Positions 34,355 through 48,686 of a DNA stretch of 64,000 nucleotides are shown here, in pieces. The stretch is taken from positions 26,902,532-26,966,531 of the forward strand of contig NC_068366.1 of the NCBI RefSeq assembly GCF_020536995.1. Direction: 5' to 3'. The position numbers were made by a program, and so were the translations under genes. Positions within the stretch are counted from its first letter, which is position 1; every line of letters begins with the position of its first letter. The notes beneath the pieces were generated by a model that was not told the DNA's origin, ran no database searches, and saw only the letters and a list, made by a program, of their open reading frames with translations. Origin of the DNA: Dreissena polymorpha. Taxonomy: Eukaryota; Mollusca; Bivalvia; Myida; Dreissenidae.

Positions 34355-36853
34355 TTAAGGGAACTCAACTTTGTCCTATCTTTTTCAAACTTTCTTCACA
34401 TGAGATTTCAACTATTTCCACAATGAATATGCAATTTCAGTGCATTCGGATGGGGGTAAAGGCCTTAAAATGGCCATTTAAAGCGGTGACTAAATTGGCC
34501 GCAGTCAAGTCGGAATGCATGATTTTTAGTCTAAGTGACGACAGCTGATTTTGTGTCTCCAATTATTGTTACGCGTAACTTTTGTGGCAAAAACTGGTAT
34601 CATTGCATGCGAAATTCACCAATATATCAGCAAAAGGCCCAAATAAATGTATTGATTGTGAATCAGTGTACTTTTCTTAATGAAATAGGAGACTTTATTT
34701 AAATTTTAAGCACTTTTTTCAATAAAAAACTCACTGACAGCATATAAAATCATGTTTTTTAAGAAAATTATTATTAAAAGCTTCACTTACAATCTAAACA
34801 TACACATTGCAATTACAAAAATTAATGCTTTTATGATGAGAGGCATAATTTGCAGCTTTCAAGCCGATACAAGCCGGCTACCCAAATTTAACACTTAAAA
34901 AGACGCAAATCGCTCCTTCAACAGCTTACGACACAAAGTGACACTAAATGCGCATCCAGATAGTCTCTCTCATATAAATAAGTCCTGTTAGCGACATTTT
35001 ATTAAGTATTCTCTTTAAAATCCAGTGTTGAAAGCTTAAGTTTTGCAAAAATGCCCACAGTCACCATGCAAAAGAGCATGTTCGCTAAGGAATTCCTACG
35101 CGAGTGGCCACACTAATGTCGTGGCAGGAAAGTCATTTGGGTGTGATTCCTCTGTAGTTCAGTGTACATTCATTCCACTACCTGGGGATGACTATCAGGA
35201 TCAATTTTTCCAGCTTGGTGAAGTGTTGACCTTTCAGGATGTTGATGGATTGTCCACAAGCGCTGCACCACTGCGGCCTCTGTTCAGGACACAGAGTCGG
35301 ATTGAGGTGTACACAAACCCGCAGTCAGGCAAGGATCATCCAGACCTTTAATAAAATAAAATGTTCAGGCCCCTGAAACTGGCAATTATGTTCAACACTG
35401 AGAAAAGGAAACACATAGAGGAGACATCATGCCATGGCTTTCTCATTATTGACACGGCAAACTCGAGCAGCTGGGGACTTGGCTCTAAACAAAAACAGGT
35501 ATGCTCCATCAATGTGAGCAAGATGGCATGTCAGAGTTAAAAAGGGCAAACAAACATACAAAAGAGATATAAAGGAAATTAGAAATTAAATGCCAGAAGT
35601 AATTTTAAGTATTGTTTTTCTGTCTGCAAGGGTTGCTGTGGAAAATAGTGCTTAACGCATAGTTTGGCCTGTAGGGGTTCTGCTAGCAAGAACAAATCGA
35701 AGTCATATCTGCCCGCGAACTGTAAGCTTGAGATAACCATATCTGATGAAGTACTGCTTTGAGAATGCATTCTAATTGTACTTGAACCAGATCGCATTGA
35801 CAGCACAAGGCTTCAGACCCCCCAAAAGTGTGACGCTTTCAATAGTGCTTACCTGATACCAGACCGCATTGCCCAAGACAGTGACTCTCTCCCGGAACTG
35901 CACAGGCTGCATCCGCAGCACAATCCTTAAGCTCAATCATGGTCTGGCTGACTCTGAAATAGTGAAATCTGAATTTACAGATGCTCATTTGTCTAAAGGT
36001 TATGAGTTTATTGCCTATCTTATTAAAAGCAAACACAATGACATGCTTAAGAAGACATGTGCATTTCTGAAAAGACATACAGCTGCCCGATACTTGACTA
36101 GGAAAAGGCGCTATGGTCTTCACTCTGAAATTCATTACTCTAAGGGCTTAACAGAACAAAAGCCAGATCTTACAGCTAAATGGCCCCACCTACAGCTAAA
36201 TATGCTTTATAGGTTGAAAATAAAGTTATTTGTCTGAAGAACTAGTGCTATTTACTCATCAGCTATGTTGCTCCACTGGCCGCAATTCTGTAAACATAGT
36301 GTATATATGGAAATACCTAGTCTACCACCTGCACCGCACCACTACGTCCACTGTAAATACACAGCTAAGTTAGTACTTTAACGAACAAACTGAAATTCAT
36401 GTGTTAATTAAACAATCAGTATGATGACTCACATTGAAATCATGTCCAGTGCACCAGTCAGAGCAAGACAGCTAGCGGATTGTTGACCATCTACGGCTCA
36501 AGGACAAACGGTCAGGCCTACAAACAAAGAGAAAAATGGCATAAATGGGTTGCATGCATGTAATTTGGCATATTTTTCATCTTGCTCTCCACCTGAAACT
36601 TCAATCTATGGACATAATAATATTTACATTTAAGATTTGTTGGAAATGTTACCCTTACTTGTCCATACCTGGTCCCCCACCCATCCGGAACAGTCCAAAA
36701 CCACCTAAAACATCCATTTGGACCAAAATATCGACATCTCTCATCTATTTTAGCACCCAAATCATCAAAACATTCATTAAAATTCATTTTCTACTTGTCT
36801 CGCTTGCAGACGAATCCATGTGACCTTGACATTGCAGTAAATGTGCTTTTTAA

Positions 36854-37329
36854 AGGTTATATTACACTAATTCCGATTCCCATAGTGTCCCATTATAAAA
36901 CTGACAACTTTCACAGCATTTTACTTGCCTTTCCGACGTATCAATTTTTCCGAACCTGGTATCATTTTAAAGATGGATCTGTCATCTTCCAATAATTGCA
37001 ATCAAAAACATACCGTCTCGCAACTTCTAAGAAAGTAAATCGCTGTCGAATGAACCCACCGTAGAAAAACGTGTTTCGGAATCCTAATTTCGACAAAAGC
37101 CCCACACAATAGAAAACACACCCTCAAAAGTTCATCTTTTAAGTTAGCTTCCAATCCAAGGCATCAAAGTACTCCAGACACATACAGGATATTACAAATA
37201 ACCACAAAAGACATGTCTCACATTGTTAAATGGCTTATATTCAAGAAGAGAAAAGGAACTCTTTAGATATAGGCACTACTTTCGAATGGACCACGGAGGG
37301 ATACACAACGATTTAGTGTAATGTAACCT
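36854..37329. mobile_element. 476-bp piggyBac-type MITE, array unit 4
   Basis: Same element and site; one private substitution near 36887. Confidence 0.85.
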
Positions 37330-39825
37330 TTAAGGGAACTCAACTTTGTCCTATCTTTTTCAAACTTTCTTCACATGAGATTTCAACTATTTCCACAATG
37401 AATATGCAATTTCAGTGCATTCGGATGGGGGTAAAGGCCTTAAAATGGCCATTTAAAGCGGTGACTAAATTGGCCGCAGTCAAGTCGGAATGCATGATTT
37501 TTAGTCTAAGTGACGACAGCTGATTTTGTGTCTCCAATTATTGTTACGCGTAACTTTTGTGGCAAAAACTGGTATCATTGCATGCGAAATTCACCAATAT
37601 ATCAGCAAAAGGCCCAAATAAATGTATTGATTGTGAATCAGTGTACTTTTCTTAATGAAATAGGAGACTTTTTTTAAATTTTAAGCACTTTTTTCAATAA
37701 AAAACTCACTGACAGCATATAAAATCATGTTTTTTAAGAAAATTATTATTAAAAGCTTCACTTACAATCTAAACATACACATTGCAATTACAAAAATTAA
37801 TGCTTTTATGATGAGAGGCATAATTTGCAGCTTTCATGCCGATACAAGCCGGCTACCCAAATTTAACACTTAAAAAGACGCAAATCGCTCCTTCAACAGC
37901 TTACGACACAAAGTGACACTAAATGCGCATCCAGATAGTCTCTCTCATATAAATAAGTCCTGTTAGCGACATTTTATTAAGTATTCTCTTTAAAATCCAG
38001 TGTTGAAAGCTTAAGTTTTGCAAAAATGCCCACAGTCACCATGCAAAAGAGCATGTTCGCTAAGGAATTCCTACGCGAGTGGCCACACTAATGTCGTGGC
38101 AGGAAAGTCATTTGGGTGTGATTCCTCTGTAGTTCAGTGTACATTCATTCCACTACCTGGGGATGACTATCAGGATCAATTTTTCCAGCTTGGTGAAGTG
38201 TTGACCTTTCAGGATGTTGATGGATTGTCCACAAGCGCTGCACCACTGCGGCCTCTGTTCAGGACACAGAGTCGGATTGAGGTGTACACAAACCCGCAGT
38301 CAGGCAAGGATCATCCAGACCTTTAATAAAATAAAATGTTCAGGCCCCTGAAACTGGCAATTATGTTCAACACTGAGAAAAGGAAACACATAGAGGAGAC
38401 ATCATGCCATGGCTTTCTCATTATTGACACGGCAAACTCGAGCAGCTGGGGACTTGGCTCTAAACAAAAACAGGTATGCTCCATCAATGTGAGCAAGATG
38501 GCATGTCAGAGTTAAAAAGGGCAAACAAACATACAAAAGAGATATAAAGGAAATTAGAAATTAAATGCCAGAAGTAATTTTAAGTATTGTTTTTCTGTCT
38601 GCAAGGGTTGCTGTGGAAAATAGTGCTTAACGCATAGTTTGGCCTGTAGGGGTTCTGCTAGCAAGAACAAATCGAAGTCATATCTGCCCGCGAACTGTAA
38701 GCTTGAGATAACCATATCTGATGAAGTACTGCTTTGAGAATGCATTCTAATTGTACTTGAACCAGATCGCATTGACAGCACAAGGCTTCAGACCCCCCAA
38801 AAGTGTGACGCTTTCAATAGTGCTTACCTGATACCAGACCGCATTGCCCAAGACAGTGACTCTCTCCCGGAACTGCACAGGCTGCATCCGCAGCACAATC
38901 CTTAAGCTCAATCATGGTCTGGCTGACTCTGAAATAGTGAAAACTGAATTTACAGATGCTCATTTGTCTAAAGGTTATGAGTTTATTGCCTATCTTATTA
39001 AAAGCAAACACAATGACATGCTTAAGAAGACATGTGCATTTCTGAAAAGACATACAGCTGCCCGATACTTGACTAGGAAAAGGCGCTATGGTCTTCACTC
39101 TGAAATTCATTACTCTAAGGGCTTAACAGAACAAAAGCCAGATCTTACAGCTAAATGGCCCCACCTACAGCTAAATATGCTTTATAGGTTGAAAATAAAG
39201 TTATTTGTCTGAAGAACTAGTGCTATTTACTCATCAGCTATGTTGCTCCACTGGCCGCAATTCTGTAAACATAGTGTATATATGGAAATACCTAGTCTAC
39301 CACCTGCACCGCACCACTACGTCCACTGTAAATACACAGCTAAGTTAGTACTTTAACGAACAAACTGAAATTCATGTGTTAATTAAACAATCAGTATGAT
39401 GACTCACATTGAAATCATGTCCAGTGCACCAGTCAGAGCAAGACAGCTAGCGGATTGTTGACCATCTACGGCTCAAGGACAAACGGTCAGGCCTACAAAC
39501 AAAGAGAAAAATGGCATAAATGGGTTGCATGCATGTAATTTGGCATATTTTTCATCTTGCTCTCCACCTGAAACTTCAATCTATGGACATAATAATATTT
39601 ACATTTAAGATTTGTTGGAAATGTTACCCTTACTTGTCCATACCTGGTCCCCCACCCATCCGGAACAGTCCAAAACCACCTAAAACATCCATTTGGACCA
39701 AAATATCGACATCTCTCATCTATTTTAGCACCCAAATCATCAAAACATTCATTAAAATTCATTTTCTACTTGTCTCGCTTGCAGACGAATCCATGTGACC
39801 TTGACATTGCAGTAAATGTGCTTTT

Positions 39826-39829
39826 TTAA
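39826..39829. other. empty TTAA site in array unit 5
   Basis: A single TTAA joins the same flanks; the unit is 479 bp shorter, as expected for 476 plus one TTAA, less one extra T in the run before the site. Filled units lie on both sides. Confidence 0.9.
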
Positions 39830-42324
39830 GGGAACTCAACTTTGTCCTATCTTTTTCAAACTTTCTTCACATGAGATTTCAACTATTTCCACAATGAATA
39901 TGCAATTTCAGTGCATTCGGATGGGGGTAAAGGCCTTAAAATGGCCATTTAAAGCGGTGACTAAATTGGCCGCAGTCAAGTCGGAATGCATGATTTTTAG
40001 TCTAAGTGACGACAGCTGATTTTGTGTCTCCAATTATTGTTACGCGTAACTTTTGTGGCAAAAACTGGTATCATTGCATGCGAAATTCACCAATATATCA
40101 GCAAAAGGCCCAAATAAATGTATTGATTGTGAATCAGTGTACTTTTCTTAATGAAATAGGAGACTTTTTTTAAATTTTAAGCACTTTTTTCAATAAAAAA
40201 CTCACTGACAGCATATAAAATCATGTTTTTTAAGAAAATTATTATTAAAAGCTTCACTTACAATCTAAACATACACATTGCAATTACAAAAATTAATGCT
40301 TTTATGATGAGAGGCATAATTTGCAGCTTTCAAGCCGATACAAGCCGGCTACCCAAATTTAACACTTAAAAAGACGCAAATCGCTCCTTCAACAGCTTAC
40401 GACACAAAGTGACACTAAATGCGCATCCAGATAGTCTCTCTCATATAAATAAGTCCTGTTAGCGACATTTTATTAAGTATTCTCTTTAAAATCCAGTGTT
40501 GAAAGCTTAAGTTTTGCAAAAATGCCCACAGTCACCATGCAAAAGAGCATGTTCGCTAAGGAATTCCTACGCGAGTGGCCACACTAATGTCGTGGCAGGA
40601 AAGTCATTTGGGTGTGATTCCTCTGTAGTTCAGTGTACATTCATTCCACTACCTGGGGATGACTATCAGGATCAATTTTTCCAGCTTGGTGAAGTGTTGA
40701 CCTTTCAGGATGTTGATGGATTGTCCACAAGCGCTGCACCACTGCGGCCTCTGTTCAGGACACAGAGTCGGATTGAGGTGTACACAAACCCGCAGTCAGG
40801 CAAGGATCATCCAGACCTTTAATAAAATAAAATGTTCAGGCCCCTGAAACTGGCAATTATGTTCAACACTGAGAAAAGGAAACACATAGAGGAGACATCA
40901 TGCCATGGCTTTCTCATTATTGACACGGCAAACTCGAGCAGCTGGGGACTTGGCTCTAAACAAAAACAGGTATGCTCCATCAATGTGAGCAAGATGGCAT
41001 GTCAGAGTTAAAAAGGGCAAACAAACATACAAAAGAGATATAAAGGAAATTAGAAATTAAATGCCAGAAGTAATTTTAAGTATTGTTTTTCTGTCTGCAA
41101 GGGTTGCTGTGGAAAATAGTGCTTAACGCATAGTTTGGCCTGTAGGGGTTCTGCTAGCAAGAACAAATCGAAGTCATATCTGCCCGCGAACTGTAAGCTT
41201 GAGATAACCATATCTGATGAAGTACTGCTTTGAGAATGCATTCTAATTGTACTTGAACCAGATCGCATTGACAGCACAAGGCTTCAGACCCCCCAAAAGT
41301 GTGACGCTTTCAATAGTGCTTACCTGATACCAGACCGCATTGCCCAAGACAGTGACTCTCTCCCGGAACTGCACAGGCTGCATCCGCAGCACAATCCTTA
41401 AGCTCAATCATGGTCTGGCTGACTCTGAAATAGTGAAATCTGAATTTACAGATGCTCATTTGTCTAAAGGTTATGAGTTTATTGCCTATCTTATTAAAAG
41501 CAAACACAATGACATGCTTAAGAAGACATGTGCATTTCTGAAAAGACATACAGCTGCCCGATACTTGACTAGGAAAAGGCGCTATGGTCTTCACTCTGAA
41601 ATTCATTACTCTAAGGGCTTAACAGAACAAAAGCCAGATCTTACAGCTAAATGGCCCCACCTACAGCTAAATATGCTTTATAGGTTGAAAATAAAGTTAT
41701 TTGTCTGAAGAACTAGTGCTATTTACTCATCAGCTATGTTGCTCCACTGGCCGCAATTCTGTAAACATAGTGTATATATGGAAATACCTAGTCTACCACC
41801 TGCACCGCACCACTACGTCCACTGTAAATACACAGCTAAGTTAGTACTTTAACGAACAAACTGAAATTCATGTGTTAATTAAACAATCAGTATGATGACT
41901 CACATTGAAATCATGTCCAGTGCACCAGTCAGAGCAAGACAGCTAGCGGATTGTTGACCATCTACGGCTCAAGGACAAACGGTCAGGCCTACAAACAAAG
42001 AGAAAAATGGCATAAATGGGTTGCATGCATGTAATTTGGCATATTTTTCATCTTGCTCTCCACCTGAAACTTCAATCTATGGACATAATAATATTTACAT
42101 TTAAGATTTGTTGGAAATGTTACCCTTACTTGTCCATACCTGGTCCCCCACCCATCCGGAACAGTCCAAAACCACCTAAAACATCCATTTGGACCAAAAT
42201 ATCGACATCTCTCATCTATTTTAGCACCCAAATCATCAAAACATTCATTAAAATTCATTTTCTACTTGTCTCGCTTGCAGACGAATCCATGTGACCTTGA
42301 CATTGCAGTAAATGTGCTTTTTAA

Positions 42325-42800
42325 AGGTTATATTACACTAATTCCGATTCCCATAGGGTCCCATTATAAAACTGACAACTTTCACAGCATTTTACTTGCC
42401 TTTCCGACGTATCAATTTTTCCGAACCTGGTATCATTTTAAAGATGGATCTGTCATCTTCCAATAATTGCAATCAAAAACATACCGTCTCGCAACTTCTA
42501 AGAAAGTAAATCGCTGTCGAATGAACCCACCGTAGAAAAACGTGTTTCGGAATCCTAATTTCGACAAAAGCCCCACACAATAGAAAACACACCCTCAAAA
42601 GTTCATCTTTTAAGTTAGCTTCCAATCCAAGGCATCAAAGTACTCCAGACACATACAGGATATTACAAATAACCACAAAAGACATGTCTCACATTGTTAA
42701 ATGGCTTATATTCAAGAAGAGAAAAGGAACTCTTTAGATATAGGCACTACTTTCGAATGGACCACGGAGGGATACACAACGATTTAGTGTAATGTAACCT
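42325..42800. mobile_element. 476-bp piggyBac-type MITE, array unit 6
   Basis: Same element and TTAA flanks. Confidence 0.85.
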
Positions 42801-45299
42801 TTAAGGGAACTCAACTTTGTCCTATCTTTTTCAAACTTTCTTCACATGAGATTTCAACTATTTCCACAATGAATATGCAATTTCAGTGCATTCGGATGGG
42901 GGTAAAGGCCTTAAAATGGCCATTTAAAGCGGTGACTAAATTGGCCGCAGTCAAGTCGGAATGCATGATTTTTAGTCTAAGTGACGACAGCTGATTTTGT
43001 GTCTCCAATTATTGTTACGCGTAACTTTTGTGGCAAAAACTGGTATCATTGCATGCGAAATTCACCAATATATCAGCAAAAGGCCCAAATAAATGTATTG
43101 ATTGTGAATCAGTGTACTTTTCTTAATGAAATAGGAGACTTTTTTTAAATTTTAAGCACTTTTTTCAATAAAAAACTCACTGACAGCATATAAAATCATG
43201 TTTTTTAAGAAAATTATTATTAAAAGCTTCACTTACAATCTAAACATACACATTGCAATTACAAAAATTAATGCTTTTATGATGAGAGGCATAATTTGCA
43301 GCTTTCAAGCCGATACAAGCCGGCTACCCAAATTTAACACTTAAAAAGACGCAAATCGCTCCTTCAACAGCTTACGACACAAAGTGACACTAAATGCGCA
43401 TCCAGATAGTCTCTCTCATATAAATAAGTCCTGTTAGCGACATTTTATTAAGTATTCTCTTTAAAATCCAGTGTTGAAAGCTTAAGTTTTGCAAAAATGC
43501 CCACAGTCACCATGCAAAAGAGCATGTTCGCTAAGGAATTCCTACGCGAGTGGCCACACTAATGTCGTGGCAGGAAAGTCATTTGGGTGTGATTCCTCTG
43601 TAGTTCAGTGTACATTCATTCCACTACCTGGGGATGACTATCAGGATCAATTTTTCCAGCTTGGTGAAGTGTTGACCTTTCAGGATGTTGATGGATTGTC
43701 CACAAGCGCTGCACCACTGCGGCCTCTGTTCAGGACACAGAGTCGGATTGAGGTGTACACAAACCCGCAGTCAGGCAAGGATCATCCAGACCTTTAATAA
43801 AATAAAATGTTCAGGCCCCTGAAACTGACAATTATGTTCAACACTGAGAAAAGGAAACACATAGAGGAGACATCATGCCATGGCTTTCTCATTATTGACA
43901 CGGCAAACTCGAGCAGCTGGGGACTTGGCTCTAAACAAAAACAGGTATGCTCCATCAATGTGAGCAAGATGGCATGTCAGAGTTAAAAAGGGCAAACAAA
44001 CATACAAAAGAGATATAAAGGAAATTAGAAATTAAATGCCAGAAGTAATTTTAAGTATTGTTTTTCTGTCTGCAAGGGTTGCTGTGGAAAATAGTGCTTA
44101 ACGCATAGTTTGGCCTGTAGGGGTTCTGCTAGCAAGAACAAATCGAAGTCATATCTGCCCGCGAACTGTAAGCTTGAGATAACCATATCTGATGAAGTAC
44201 TGCTTTGAGAATGCATTCTAATTGTACTTGAACCAGATCGCATTGACAGCACAAGGCTTCAGACCCCCCAAAAGTGTGACGCTTTCAATAGTGCTTACCT
44301 GATACCAGACCGCATTGCCCAAGACAGTGACTCTCTCCCGGAACTGCACAGGCTGCATCCGCAGCACAATCCTTAAGCTCAATCATGGTCTGGCTGACTC
44401 TGAAATAGTGAAATCTGAATTTACAGATGCTCATTTGTCTAAAGGTTATGAGTTTATTGCCTATCTTATTAAAAGCAAACACAATGACATGCTTAAGAAG
44501 ACATGTGCATTTCTGAAAAGACATACAGCTGCCCGATACTTGACTAGGAAAAGGCGCTATGGTCTTCACTCTGAAATTCATTACTCTAAGGGCTTAACAG
44601 AACAAAAGCCAGATCTTACAGCTAAATGGCCCCACCTACAGCTAAATATGCTTTATAGGTTGAAAATAAAGTTATTTGTCTGAAGAACTAGTGCTATTTA
44701 CTCATCAGCTATGTTGCTCCACTGGCCGCAATTCTGTAAACATAGTGTATATATGGAAATACCTAGTCTACCACCTGCACCGCACCACTACGTCCACTGT
44801 AAATACACAGCTAAGTTAGTACTTTAACGAACAAACTGAAATTCATGTGTTAATTAAACAATCAGTATGATGACTCACATTGAAATCATGTCCAGTGCAC
44901 CAGTCAGAGCAAGACAGCTAGCGGATTGTTGACCATCTACGGCTCAAGGACAAACGGTCAGGCCTACAAACAAAGAGAAAAATGGCATAAATGGGTTGCA
45001 TGCATGTAATTTGGCATATTTTTCATCTTGCTCTCCACCTGAAACTTCAATCTATGGACATAATAATATTTACATTTAAGATTTGTTGGAAATGTTACCC
45101 TTACTTGTCCATACCTGGTCCCCCACCCATCCGGAACAGTCCAAAACCACCTAAAACATCCATTTGGACCAAAATATCGACATCTCTCATCTATTTTAGC
45201 ACCCAAATCATCAAAACATTCATTAAAATTCATTTTCTACTTGTCTCGCTTGCAGACGAATCCATGTGACCTTGACATTGCAGTAAATGTGCTTTTTAA

Positions 45300-45775
45300 A
45301 GGTTATATTACACTAATTCCGATTCCCATAGGGTCCCATTATAAAACTGACAACTTTCACAGCATTTTACTTGCCTTTCCGACGTATCAATTTTTCCGAA
45401 CCTGGTATCATTTTAAAGATGGATCTGTCATCTTCCAATAATTGCAATCAAAAACATACCGTCTCGCAACTTCTAAGAAAGTAAATCGCTGTCGAATGAA
45501 CCCACCGTAGAAAAACGTGTTTCGGAATCCTAATTTCGACAAAAGCCCCACACAATAGAAAACACACCCTCAAAAGTTCATCTTTTAAGTTAGCTTCCAA
45601 TCCAAGGCATCAAAGTACTCCAGACACATACAGGATATTACAAATAACCACAAAAGACATGTCTCACATTGTTAAATGGCTTATATTCAAGAAGAGAAAA
45701 GGAACTCTTTAGATATAGGCACTACTTTCGAATGGACCACGGAGGGATACACAACGATTTAGTGTAATGTAACCT
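45300..45775. mobile_element. 476-bp piggyBac-type MITE, array unit 7
   Basis: Same element and TTAA flanks. Confidence 0.85.
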
Positions 45776-48274
45776 TTAAGGGAACTCAACTTTGTCCTAT
45801 CTTTTTCAAACTTTCTTCACATGAGATTTCAACTATTTCCACAATGAATATGCAATTTCAGTGCATTCGGATGGGGGTAAAGGCCTTAAAATGGCCATTT
45901 AAAGCGGTGACTAAATTGGCCGCAGTCAAGTCGGAATGCATGATTTTTAGTCTAAGTGACGACAGCTGATTTTGTGTCTCCAATTATTGTTACGCGTAAC
46001 TTTTGTGGCAAAAACTGGTATCATTGCATGCGAAATTCACCAATATATCAGCAAAAGGCCCAAATAAATGTATTGATTGTGAATCAGTGTACTTTTCTTA
46101 ATGAAATAGGAGACTTTTTTTAAATTTTAAGCACTTTTTTCAATAAAAAACTCACTGACAGCATATAAAATCATGTTTTTTAAGAAAATTATTATTAAAA
46201 GCTTCACTTACAATCTAAACATACACATTGCAATTACAAAAATTAATGCTTTTATGATGAGAGGCATAATTTGCAGCTTTCAAGCCGATACAAGCCGGCT
46301 ACCCAAATTTAACACTTAAAAAGACGCAAATCGCTCCTTCAACAGCTTACGACACAAAGTGACACTAAATGCGCATCCAGATAGTCTCTCTCATATAAAT
46401 AAGTCCTGTTAGCGACATTTTATTAAGTATTCTCTTTAAAATCCAGTGTTGAAAGCTTAAGTTTTGCAAAAATGCCCACAGTCACCATGCAAAAGAGCAT
46501 GTTCGCTAAGGAATTCCTACGCGAGTGGCCACACTAATGTCGTGGCAGGAAAGTCATTTGGGTGTGATTCCTCTGTAGTTCAGTGTACATTCATTCCACT
46601 ACCTGGGGATGACTATCAGGATCAATTTTTCCAGCTTGGTGAAGTGTTGACCTTTCAGGATGTTGATGGATTGTCCACAAGCGCTGCACCACTGCGGCCT
46701 CTGTTCAGGACACAGAGTCGGATTGAGGTGTACACAAACCCGCAGTCAGGCAAGGATCATCCAGACCTTTAATAAAATAAAATGTTCAGGCCCCTGAAAC
46801 TGACAATTATGTTCAACACTGAGAAAAGGAAACACATAGAGGAGACATCATGCCATGGCTTTCTCATTATTGACACGGCAAACTCGAGCAGCTGGGGACT
46901 TGGCTCTAAACAAAAACAGGTATGCTCCATCAATGTGAGCAAGATGGCATGTCAGAGTTAAAAAGGGCAAACAAACATACAAAAGAGATATAAAGGAAAT
47001 TAGAAATTAAATGCCAGAAGTAATTTTAAGTATTGTTTTTCTGTCTGCAAGGGTTGCTGTGGAAAATAGTGCTTAACGCATAGTTTGGCCTGTAGGGGTT
47101 CTGCTAGCAAGAACAAATCGAAGTCATATCTGCCCGCGAACTGTAAGCTTGAGATAACCATATCTGATGAAGTACTGCTTTGAGAATGCATTCTAATTGT
47201 ACTTGAACCAGATCGCATTGACAGCACAAGGCTTCAGACCCCCCAAAAGTGTGACGCTTTCAATAGTGCTTACCTGATACCAGACCGCATTGCCCAAGAC
47301 AGTGACTCTCTCCCGGAACTGCACAGGCTGCATCCGCAGCACAATCCTTAAGCTCAATCATGGTCTGGCTGACTCTGAAATAGTGAAATCTGAATTTACA
47401 GATGCTCATTTGTCTAAAGCTTATGAGTTTATTGCCTATCTTATTAAAAGCAAACACAATGACATGCTTAAGAAGACATGTGCATTTCTGAAAAGACATA
47501 CAGCTGCCCGATACTTGACTAGGAAAAGGCGCTATGGTCTTCACTCTGAAATTCATTACTCTAAGGGCTTAACAGAACAAAAGCCAGATCTTACAGCTAA
47601 ATGGCCCCACCTACAGCTAAATATGCTTTATAGGTTGAAAATAAAGTTATTTGTCTGAAGAACTAGTGCTATTTACTCATCAGCTATGTTGCTCCACTGG
47701 CCGCAATTCTGTAAACATAGTGTATATATGGAAATACCTAGTCTACCACCTGCACCGCACCACTACGTCCACTGTAAATACACAGCTAAGTTAGTACTTT
47801 AACGAACAAACTGAAATTCATGTGTTAATTAAACAATCAGTATGATGACTCACATTGAAATCATGTCCAGTGCACCAGTCAGAGCAAGACAGCTAGCGGA
47901 TTGTTGACCATCTACGGCTCAAGGACAAACGGTCAGGCCTACAAACAAAGAGAAAAATGGCATAAATGGGTTGCATGCATGTAATTTGGCATATTTTTCA
48001 TCTTGCTCTCCACCTGAAACTTCAATCTATGGACATAATAATATTTACATTTAAGATTTGTTGGAAATGTTACCCTTACTTGTCCATACCTGGTCCCCCA
48101 CCCATCCGGAACAGTCCAAAACCACCTAAAACATCCATTTGGACCAAAATATCGACATCTCTCATCTATTTTAGCACCCAAATCATCAAAACAATCATTA
48201 AAATTCATTTTCTACTTGTCTCGCTTGCAGACGAATCCATGTGACCTTGACATTGCAGTAAATGTGCTTTTTAA

Positions 48275-48686
48275 AGGTTATATTACACTAATTCCGATTC
48301 CCATAGGGTCCCATTATAAAACTGACAACTTTCACAGCATTTTACTTGCCTTTCCGACGTATCAATTTTTCCGAACCTGGTATCATTTTAAAGATGGATC
48401 TGTCATCTTCCAATAATTGCAATCAAAAACATACCGTCTCGCAACTTCTAAGAAAGTAAATCGCTGTCGAATGAACCCACCGTAGAAAAACGTGTTTCGG
48501 AATCCTAATTTCGACAAAAGCCCCACACAATAGAAAACACACCCTCAAAAGTTCATCTTTTAAGTTAGCTTCCAATCCAAGGCATCAAAGTACTCCAGAC
48601 ACATACAGGATATTACAAATAACCACAAAAGACATGTCTCACATTGTTAAATGGCTTATATTCAAGAAGAGAAAAGGAACTCTTTA
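48275..48686. mobile_element. truncated MITE at the right edge of the array
   Basis: The first 412 bases match the full element; from 48687 the sequence is unrelated. The right TIR and TTAA are absent. Confidence 0.85.

Larger units (their letters stand above)
26171..48686 (+). repeat. tandem array of eight units of about 2.5/2.98 kb
   Basis: Head-to-tail units start at about 26171, 28651, 31638, 34616, 37591, 40087, 43062 and 46037. Full units are 2,975 bp. The first (about 2,480) and fifth (2,496) lack a 476-bp MITE. The last unit is cut at 48686 inside the MITE. Units 4-8 differ by only a few substitutions, and units 1-2 by many single-base indels. Each unit gives short open frames (plus strand 102, 122 and 92 codons; minus strand 75, 98 and 89), for example GDDYQDQFFQLGEVLTF and LKRHTAARYLTRKRRYGL. 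I recognise no domain in them. The unit could be a decayed gene or element caught in a satellite-like array; no function is claimed. Confidence 0.95.

Noticed and set aside
26171-48686. A tandem gene family, from recurrent frames of 75-122 codons
   Set aside because: Frames overlap on both strands, show no recognisable domain and are as conserved as the non-coding parts; treated as repeat content.
26171-48686. A virus-derived or LTR element as the array unit
   Set aside because: I saw no long terminal repeats, reverse transcriptase, integrase or capsid-type text; the unit is left unclassified.
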